In this document: in pieces, positions 57,423 through 64,000 of the stretch
Position numbering within the stretch: the stretch's first letter is position 1
How the letters are laid out: each line of letters opens with the position of its first letter
Assembly (NCBI RefSeq): GCF_032452875.1
Contig: NC_083878.1
Coordinates: forward strand, 56,426,878-56,490,877
Direction of reading: 5' to 3'
Source: Bos javanicus
Taxonomy: Eukaryota > Chordata > Mammalia > Artiodactyla > Bovidae
DNA: 64,000 nt
Notes under the pieces: generated by a model
What the model was told of the DNA's origin: nothing
Database searches by the model: none
The model's input: the letters and a program-made list of their open reading frames with translations, nothing else
Program-made: the position numbers and the translations under genes

Positions 57423-60400
57423 ATGGGATCATACTTATCAGTAATTACCTTAAACTTAAATGGGTTGAATGCCCCAACCAAAAGACAAAGACTGGCTGGA
57501 TGGATACAAAAACAAGACCCTTACATATGTTGTCTACAAGAGACCCACCTCAAAACACGGGACACATACAGATTGAAAGTGAAGGGCTGGAAAAAGATTT
57601 TCCATGCAAATAGGGACCAAAAGAAAGCAGGAGTAGCAATACTCATATCAGATAAAATAGACTTTAAAACAAAGGCTGTGAAAAGAGACAAAGAAGGTCA
57701 CTACATAATGATCAAAGGATCAATCCAAGAAGAAGATATAACAATTATAAATATATATGCACCCAACACGGGAGCACTGCAGTATGTAAGACAAATGCTA
57801 ACAAGTATGAAAGGAGAAATTAACAATAACACAATAATAGTGGGAGTCTTTAATACCCCACTTACACCTATGGATAGATCAACTAAACAGAAAATTAACA
57901 AGGAAACACAAACTTTAAACGATACAATAGACCAGTTAGACCTAATTGATATCTATAGGACATTTCATCCCAAAACAATGAATTTCACCTTTTTCTCAAG
58001 CGCACATGGAACCTTCTCCAGGATAGATCACATCCTGGGCCATAAAGCTAGCCTTGGTAAATTCAAAAAAACAGAAATCATTCCAAGCATTTTTTCTGAC
58101 CACAATGCAGTAAGATTAGATCTCAATTACAGGAGAAAAACTATTAAAAATTCCAACATATGGAGGCTGAACAACACCCTGCTGAATAACCAACAAATCT
58201 CAGAAGAAATCAAAAAAGAAATCAAAATTTGCATAGAAATGAATGAAAATGAAAACACAACAACCCAAAACCTGTGGGACATGGTAAAAGCAGTCCTAAG
58301 GGGAAAGTTCATAGCAATACAGGCACACCTCAAGAAACAAGAAAAAAGTCAAATAAATAACCTAACTCTACACCTAAAGCAACTAGAAAAGGAAGAAATG
58401 AAGAACCCCAGGGTTAGTAGAAGGAAAGAAATCTTAAAAATTAGAGCAGAAATAAATGCAAAAGAAACAAAAGAGACCATAGCAAAAATCAACAAAACCA
58501 AAAGCTGGTTCTTTGAAAGGATAAATAAAATTGACAAACCATTAGCCAGACTCATCAAGAAACAAAGGGAGAAAAATCAAATCAACAAAATTAGAAACGA
58601 AAATGGAGAGATCACAACAGACAACACAGAAATACAAAGGATCATAAGAGACTACTATCAACAATTATATGCCAATAAAATGGACAACGTGGAAGAAATG
58701 GACAAATACTTAGAAAAGTACAACTTTTCAAAACTCGGCCAGGAAGAAATAGAAAATCTTAACAGACCCATCACAAGCACGGAAATTGAAACTGTCATCA
58801 AAAATCTTCCAGCAAACAAAAGCCCCGGTCCAGACGGCTTCACAGCTGAATTCTACCAAAAATTTAGAGAAGAGCTAACACCTATCCTGCTCAAACTCTT
58901 CCAAAAAATTGCAGAGGAAGGTAAACTTCCAAACTCATTCGATGAGGTCACCATCACCCTAATACCAAAACCTGACAAAGATCCCACAAAAAAAGAAAAC
59001 TACAGGCCAATATCACTGATGAACATAGATGCAAAAATCCTTAACAAAATTCTAGCAATCAGCATCCAACAACACATTAAAAAGATCATACAACATGACC
59101 AAATGGGCTTTATTCCAGGGATGCAAGGATTCTTCAATATCCGCAAATCAATCAATGTAATACACCACATTAACAAATTGAAAAATAAAAACCATATGAT
59201 TATCTCAATAGATGCAGAGAAAGCCTTTGACAAAATTCAACATCCATTTGTGATAAAAACTCTCCAGAAAGCAGGAATAGAAGGACCATACCTCAACATA
59301 ATAAAAGCTATATATGACAAACCCACAGCAAACATTATCCTCAGTGGTGAAAAATTGAAAGCATTTCCTCTAAAGTCAGGAAAAAGACAAGGGTGCCCAC
59401 TTTCACCATTACTATTCAACATAGTTTTGGAAGTTTTGGCCACAGCAGTCAGAGCAGAAAAAGAAATAAAAGGAATCCAAATTGGAAAAGAAGAAGTAAA
59501 ACTCTCACTATTTGCAGATGACATGATCCTCTACATAGAAAACCCTAAAGAGTCCACCAGAAAATTACTAGAAATAATCAATGACTACAGCAAAGTTGCA
59601 GGATATAAAATCAACACACAGAAATCCCTTGCATTCCTATACACTAATAATGAGAAAACAGAAAGAGAAATTAAGGAAACAATTCCATTCACCATTGCAA
59701 CGGAAAGAATAAAATACTTAGGAATATATCTACCTAAAGAAACTAAAGACCTATATATAGAAAACTATAAAACACTGGTGAAAGAAATCAAAGAGGACAC
59801 TAATAGATGGAGAAATATACCATGTTCATGGATTGGAAGAATCAATATAGTGAAAATGAGTATACTACCCAAAGCAATTTATAGATTCAACGCAATCCCT
59901 ATCAAGCTACCAACAGTATTCTTCACAGAGCTAGAACAAATAATTTCACAATTTGTATGGAAATACAAAAAACCTCGAATAGCCAAAGCGATCTTGAGAA
60001 AGAAGAATGGAACTGGAGGAATCAACTTACCTGACTTCAGGCTCTACTACAAAGCCACAGTTATCAAGACAGTATGGTACTGGCACAAAGACAGAAATAT
60101 TGATCAATGGAATAAAATAGAAAGCCCAGAGATAAATCCACGCACATATGGACACCTTATCTTCGACAAAGGAGGCAAGAATATACAATGGATTAAAGAC
60201 AATCTCTTTAACAAGTGGTGCTGGGAAATCTGGTCAACCACTTGTAAAAGAATGAAACTGGACCACTTTCTAACACCATACACAAAAATAAACTCAAAAT
60301 GGATTAAAGATCTAAACGTAAGACCAGAAACTATAAAACTCCTAGAGGAGAACATAGGCAAAACACTCTCCGACATACATCACAGCAGGATCCTCTATGA

Positions 60401-61235
60401 CCCACCTCCCAGAATATTGGAAATAAAAGCAAAAATAAACAAATGGGACCTAATTAACCTTAAAAGCTTCTGCACATCAAAGGAAACTATTAGCAAGGTG
60501 AAAAGACAGCCTTCAGAATGGGAGAAAATAATAGCAAATGAAGCAACCGACAAACAACTAATCTCAAAAATATACAAGCAACTCCTACAGCTCAACTCCA
60601 GAAAAATAAACGACCCAATCAAAAAATGGGCCAAAGAACTAAATAGACATTTCTCCAAAAAAGACATACAGATGGCTAACAAACACATGAAAAGATGTTC
60701 AACATCACTCATTATCAGAGAAATGCAAATCAAAACCACTATGAGGTACCATTTCACACCAGTCAGAATGGCTGCGATCCAAAAGTCTACAAATAATCAA
60801 TGCTGGAGAGGGTGTGGAGAAAAGGGAACCCTCTTACACTGTTGGTGGGAATGCAAACTAGTACAGCCACTATGGAGAACAGTGTGGAGATTCCTTAAAA
60901 AACTGGAAATAGAACTGCCTTATGACCCAGCAATCCCACTGCTGGGCATACACACTGAGGAAACCAGAAGGGAAAGAGACACGTGTACCCCAATGTTCAT
61001 CGCAGCACTGTTTATAATAGCCAAGACGTGGAAGCAACCTAGATGTCCATCAGCAGATGAATGGATAAGAAAGCAGTGGTACATATACACAATGGAGTAT
61101 TACTCAGCCATTAAAAAGAATACATTTGAATCAGTTCTAATGAGGTGGATGAAACTGGAGCCTATTATACAGAGTGAAGTAAGCCAGAAAGAAAAACATA
61201 AATACAGTATACTAACGCATATATATGGAATTTAG
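57423..61235 (+). CDS. L1 ORF2p, endonuclease and reverse transcriptase (endonuclease site altered)
   Basis: 1270 codons, complete. ORF2p nicks target DNA with an APE-like endonuclease and primes reverse transcription from the nick. Endonuclease (1-236): N11, E40, N144, T189, D202 and S225-D226-H227 are present, equivalent to human N14, E43, N147, T192, D205 and SDH 228-230. The residue matching human D145 is V142 (codon GTC at 57846-57848, box reads GVFNTP instead of GDFNTP), one base change from GAC. Z domain: SPGPDGFTAEFYQKF. RT: D597 in SIDAEKAFDKIQ, RQGCPLSPLLFN, and F697-A-D-D700 intact. Cys motif C1127-x3-C1131-x7-H1139-x4-C1144 present. Length is near the human 1275. In human L1, D145 mutation abolishes endonuclease-dependent jumping, so this copy is probably impaired, though RT may work. 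The change may post-date insertion. Confidence 0.97.
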   Translation: MGSYLSVITLNLNGLNAPTKRQRLAGWIQKQDPYICCLQETHLKTRDTYRLKVKGWKKIFHANRDQKKAGVAILISDKIDFKTKAVKRDKEGHYIMIKGSIQEEDITIINIYAPNTGALQYVRQMLTSMKGEINNNTIIVGVFNTPLTPMDRSTKQKINKETQTLNDTIDQLDLIDIYRTFHPKTMNFTFFSSAHGTFSRIDHILGHKASLGKFKKTEIIPSIFSDHNAVRLDLNYRRKTIKNSNIWRLNNTLLNNQQISEEIKKEIKICIEMNENENTTTQNLWDMVKAVLRGKFIAIQAHLKKQEKSQINNLTLHLKQLEKEEMKNPRVSRRKEILKIRAEINAKETKETIAKINKTKSWFFERINKIDKPLARLIKKQREKNQINKIRNENGEITTDNTEIQRIIRDYYQQLYANKMDNVEEMDKYLEKYNFSKLGQEEIENLNRPITSTEIETVIKNLPANKSPGPDGFTAEFYQKFREELTPILLKLFQKIAEEGKLPNSFDEVTITLIPKPDKDPTKKENYRPISLMNIDAKILNKILAISIQQHIKKIIQHDQMGFIPGMQGFFNIRKSINVIHHINKLKNKNHMIISIDAEKAFDKIQHPFVIKTLQKAGIEGPYLNIIKAIYDKPTANIILSGEKLKAFPLKSGKRQGCPLSPLLFNIVLEVLATAVRAEKEIKGIQIGKEEVKLSLFADDMILYIENPKESTRKLLEIINDYSKVAGYKINTQKSLAFLYTNNEKTEREIKETIPFTIATERIKYLGIYLPKETKDLYIENYKTLVKEIKEDTNRWRNIPCSWIGRINIVKMSILPKAIYRFNAIPIKLPTVFFTELEQIISQFVWKYKKPRIAKAILRKKNGTGGINLPDFRLYYKATVIKTVWYWHKDRNIDQWNKIESPEINPRTYGHLIFDKGGKNIQWIKDNLFNKWCWEIWSTTCKRMKLDHFLTPYTKINSKWIKDLNVRPETIKLLEENIGKTLSDIHHSRILYDPPPRILEIKAKINKWDLINLKSFCTSKETISKVKRQPSEWEKIIANEATDKQLISKIYKQLLQLNSRKINDPIKKWAKELNRHFSKKDIQMANKHMKRCSTSLIIREMQIKTTMRYHFTPVRMAAIQKSTNNQCWRGCGEKGTLLHCWWECKLVQPLWRTVWRFLKKLEIELPYDPAIPLLGIHTEETRRERDTCTPMFIAALFIIAKTWKQPRCPSADEWIRKQWYIYTMEYYSAIKKNTFESVLMRWMKLEPIIQSEVSQKEKHKYSILTHIYGI

Positions 61236-61311
61236 AAAGATGGTAACAATAACCCTGTGTACGAGACAGCAAAAGAGACACTGATGTATAGAACAGTCTT
61301 ATGGACTCTGT

Positions 61312-61330
61312 GGGAGAGGGAGAGGGTGGG
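61312..61330 (+). other. G-quadruplex motif 1 in L1 3' UTR
   Basis: Four runs of three G with loops AGA, AGA and T. It fits the G3-N1-7 rule on the sense strand, as in the polypurine tract of many mammalian L1 3' UTRs. Confidence 0.9.
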
Positions 61331-61456
61331 AAGATGTGGGAGAATGGCAATGAAACATGTAAAATATCATGTAGGAAACGAGTTGCCAGTTCAGGTTCGA
61401 TGCATGATGCTGGATGCTTGGGGCTGGTGCACTGGGACGGCCCAGAGGGATGGTAT

Positions 61457-61478
61457 GGGGAGGGAGGAGGGAGGAGGG
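61457..61478 (+). other. G-quadruplex motif 2 in L1 3' UTR
   Basis: Runs of G4, G3, G3 and G3 separated by A, AGGA and AGGA; a further GGG and GGGG follow to 61490. Confidence 0.9.
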
Positions 61479-61599
61479 TTCGGGATGGGGAACACATGTA
61501 TACCTGTGGCGGATTCATTTTGATATTTGGCAAAACTAATACAATTATGTAAAGTTTAAAAATAAAATAAAATTAAAAAAAAAAAAGAACTTGACATGG

Positions 61600-62560
61600 A
61601 ATGACATACTGTTTTCAAATAGAAAAAGGAGTATGTCAAGGCTGTATATTGTCACCCTGCTTATTTAACTTATATGCAGAGTACATCATGAGAAAGGCTG
61701 GGTTGGAAGAAGCACAAGCTGGAATCAAGATTGCCAGGAGAATATCAATAACCTCAGATATGCAGATGACACCACCCTTATGGCAGCAGGTGAAAAGAAC
61801 TAAAGAGCCTCTTGATGAAAGTGAAAGAGGAGAGTGGAAAAGTTAGCTTAAAGCTCAACATTCAGAGAACGAAGATCATCGCACCTGGTCCCATCACTTC
61901 ATGGGAAATAGATGGGGAAACAGTGGAAACAGTGTCAGACTTTATTTTTCTGGGCTCCAAAATCACTGCAGATGGTAACTGCAGCCATGAAATTAAAAGA
62001 TGCTTACTCCTTGGAAGGAAAGTTATGACCAACCTAGCTGCTGCTGCTGCTGCTAAGTGGCTTCATTCGTGTCCGACTCTGTGCGACCCCATAGACGACA
62101 GCCCACCAGGCTCCCCCGTCCCTGGGATTCTCCAGGCAAGAACACTGGAGTGGGTTGCCATTTCCTTCTCCAATGCATGAAAGTGAAAATTGAGAGTGAA
62201 GTCGCTCAGTCGTGTCCGACTCTTAGCGACCCCATGGACTGCAGCCTACCAAGCTCCTCCGTCCATGGGATTTTCCAGGCAAGAGTACTGGAGTGGGGTG
62301 CCATCGCCTTCTCTCGACCAACCTAGACAGCATATTAAAAAGCAGAGACATTACTTTGTCAACAAAGGTCCGTCTAGTCAAAGCTATGGTTTTTCCAGTA
62401 GTCATGTATGGATGTGAGAGTTGGATTGTAAAGAAAACAGCACAGAAGAATTGATGCTTTTGAACTGTGGTGTTGGAGAAGACTCTTGAGAGTCCCTTGG
62501 ACTGCCTGGAGATCCAACCAGTCCATCCTATAGGAGATCAGTCCTGGGTGTTCATTGGAA
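61600..62560 (+). pseudogene. BovB RT C-terminal half after the L1 insertion
   Basis: 'QIEKGVCQGCILSPCLFN' near 61615 is the RT box 4 equivalent. A one-base loss near 61740 puts the YADD box ('tatgcagatgac' at 61758) out of frame with it, and 'WEIDGETVETVSDFIF' near 61900 is in another frame. It is further cut by the BOV-A2 at 62038. It continues the fragment that ends at 53249. Confidence 0.88.
62038..62315 (-). mobile_element. BOV-A2 dimeric SINE inside BovB
   Basis: Complete antisense dimer, (CTG)5 start to 'gccatcgccttctct'. Perfect 11-bp duplication 'gaccaacctag' at 62027-62037 and 62316-62326, and little divergence from the other copies, so it is relatively young. Confidence 0.98.
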
Positions 62561-63345
62561 GGACTGATGTTGAAGCTGAAACACCATTACTTTGGCCACC
62601 TGATATGAACAACTGACTCATTTGAAAAGACCCCGATGCTGGGAAAGATTGAGGGCAGGAGGAGAAGGAGACAACAGAGGATGAGATCATTGGATGGCAT
62701 CACCGACTCAATGGACATGAACTCTGGCAGTTGGTGATGGATGGGGGGCCTGGTGTGCTGTGGTTCATGGGGTCGCAAAGAGTCGGACATGATTGAGTGA
62801 CTGAACTGAACTTAACTGTACCCTTTTTTTAGATTCCACATATAAACAATATCAAAAGGTATTTGTCTTTATGTCTGTCTTACTTCATTCAGTATGACAA
62901 TCTCTAAGTCCGTCCATGCTGTTGCAAATGGCATTATGTTTTTTTTCAATGACTGAGTACTAGTCTGTTGACATCTTCTTTATCAATTTCTCTGTTAATG
63001 GACGTTTAGGTTGCTTCCGTGCCCTGGATATTGTAAATAGTGCTGCAATGAACAAAGTGGTGCATATGTCTTTTTGAATTATGGCTTCCGCTGAGTATAT
63101 GCTCAGGAATGTGATTGTTGGGTCATATGGTAGTTCTATTTTTAATTTTTAAGGAATTTCCATATAGTTCTCCCTAGTGGCTGTACCAATTAACATTCCA
63201 GCCTGCAATGTAGGAGGAATCCCTTTTTTTCCACGCCCTCTTCAGCATTTATTCTTTGTAGTTTTTTTGGTGACAGACATTTTGACCAGTGTGAGATGAA
63301 ACCTCATTGAAGCTTTGGTTGATTCCCACTTCTCTAATTATTAGT

Positions 63346-63890
63346 AATTTTTACATGACAAAGGAGCTATGACTATATAATGGAGAAAAGACATTTTATT
63401 CAAAAAATGGTGCTGGAAAAACTGGACAACTATATGTAAAAGAATGAAAATAGAACAGTCCCTAATACTACACACAGAAATAGAATCAAAATGGATTACA
63501 GACCTAAGTGTAAAGCCAGAAACTCTTTGAAGAAAATATAAGCAGATCATTCTTTAACATAAATTGCAGTCAAATCTTTTTGATTCGAGTAAGAAAATAA
63601 AAACAAGAATAAACAAATGGGATTTAATTAAACTTAAAAGCTTTTGCACAGCAGAGGAAATCATAAACAAAACAAAAAGACAACACTCAGAAGGGGAAAA
63701 TATTTGCAAACAAAACAACTAATAAGGGATTAATCTCCAAAATAGACAAACAACTCATGCAACTCAAAAAGAAAAAAGACAGAAAGAAAACAAGTAACAC
63801 AATCAAGAAATGAGTGGAAGATCTAAATAGATACTTCTCCAAAGAAGACCAATAGATGGCCCAAAAGCACATGAAAAGATGTTCAAAATC
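63346..63890 (+). mobile_element. Inverted 5' segment of the old L1
   Basis: Sense L1 ORF2 sequence, 'aatggtgctggaaaaactgg', 'aaataaacaaatgggatt'-type and 'cttttgcacagcagagg' phrases, ending 'cacatgaaaagatgttc' near 63885. In L1 coordinates this end is directly next to the point where the antisense part stops (63345), the pattern left by twin priming. Confidence 0.85.
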
Positions 63891-64000
63891 CATTTTCCTG
63901 ATCTTGAAGGGTTCATTAACCAGTTTGATGTGTCTAGGAGCAGTGAGAACGGGCTTCCCTGGTTTATATTTCTCACAAGAGGGACAAGTGAGGTAGCTAT
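63891..64000. other. Flank at window edge
   Basis: Short unassigned sequence, with 'gggcttccctgg' near 63950 resembling only the first bases of a Bov-tA head. Confidence 0.4.

Larger units (their letters stand above)
53250..61585 (+). mobile_element. Full-length young L1-BT with intact ORF1 and ORF2
   Basis: 8.3 kb, from the conserved L1 start 'gggaggagccaagatggcgg' to an A-rich tail. Order: 5' UTR (53250-56438), ORF1, 57-nt spacer, ORF2, 3' UTR with polyadenylation signal 'aataaa' near 61560. A perfect 14-bp target duplication and complete open frames argue for a recent insertion. It lies in sense inside BovB. The endonuclease carries a catalytic-site substitution (see ORF2). Confidence 0.97.
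61236..61585 (+). other. L1-BT 3' UTR and tail
   Basis: Contains two G-rich motifs, the conserved 'cacatgtatacctgtggc' and 'ttggcaaaactaatac', then 'aataaaataaaatt' and a short A run. Tail type is 'aagtttaaaaataaaat', shared with 23632-23766. Confidence 0.93.
51060..62817 (+). mobile_element. Near full-length BovB, split by L1-BT and BOV-A2
   Basis: BovB parts are 51060-53249, 61600-62037 and 62316-62817, about 3.1 kb together, close to the 3.2 kb usual for the family. The 5' end 'ggcggatgggtcatggtgg' and 3' tail 'ctgaactgaac' are both present. 'tgtaccc' followed by T-rich sequence at 51034 and 62818 looks like its target duplication in the old L1. The joined frame is broken by many stops. 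Confidence 0.92.
50727..63890 (-). mobile_element. Old L1 with 5' inversion, host of the nest
   Basis: The L1 3' UTR starts at about 50727 in antisense ('gtttcaggtgtacagaaaag', 'gctatacagcagg'), stops at about 51040 where BovB entered, and resumes at 62818 ('agattccacatataaac') through ORF2 C-terminal sequence to about 63345. There the strand switches and L1 ORF2 sequence runs in sense to about 63890. Removing the nest leaves an L1 of about 1.4 kb. Confidence 0.85.

Noticed and set aside
60395..60757. Long minus-strand frames over the L1 ORFs, including hydrophobic ones
   Set aside because: They are shadows of ORF2; A-rich sense codons give Leu/Phe/Ser-rich antisense frames that mimic membrane proteins.

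Overview
The window is nuclear DNA of a pecoran ruminant, most likely a bovine such as cattle. The evidence is its repeat content: tRNA-derived Bov-tA SINEs, dimeric BOV-A2 SINEs ending in (CAG)n, BovB (RTE-class) LINEs, a ruminant L1 of the L1-BT type, an Hsmar1-like mariner, mammal-wide MIR relics and ERV/MaLR LTRs. I found no host protein-coding exon, tRNA, rRNA or CRISPR array that I could support. It reads as a gene desert or a large intron. All recognisable coding capacity belongs to transposable elements.

Layout. 1-4.7 kb holds a BovB 3' end, a MIR and an old L1 3' end split by a Bov-tA. 4.78-7.77 kb is one mariner copy (TA target duplication on both sides) carrying a BovB whose 5' part is inverted. 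7.8-13.5 kb is rich in SINEs, including two that used the same target site and one that received an insertion made only of poly(A). 14.07-17.06 kb is an old L1 cut by three SINEs and a BovB tail. 17-30 kb is mostly unrecognised sequence with scattered SINEs, MIRs, an LTR-like block and an MLT1-type LTR. 30.2-32.5 kb is a decayed antisense BovB. 33-45 kb has further L1 tails, a solo LTR with a 4-bp duplication (34955-35438), a second copy of the LTR-like block, and several SINEs. 45-50.7 kb is sparse.

The main object is a nest from 50.7 to 63.9 kb. An old antisense L1 with its own 5' inversion contains an essentially full-length but decayed sense BovB (51060-62817). That BovB contains a full-length sense L1-BT (53250-61585) with a perfect 14-bp target duplication, and further downstream a BOV-A2 (62038-62315) with a perfect 11-bp duplication.

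The young L1 has a ~3.2 kb 5' UTR with internal tandem repeats, an intact 308-codon ORF1, a 57-nt spacer, an intact 1270-codon ORF2, and a 3' UTR with two canonical G-quadruplex motifs. ORF1p would coat the RNA and ORF2p would nick target DNA and reverse-transcribe. Reading frames and RT catalytic residues are intact, but the endonuclease residue equivalent to human Asp145 is Val (codon 142, GTC). This copy is therefore probably deficient in endonuclease-dependent retrotransposition. I see no convincing novel non-transposon system in the window.
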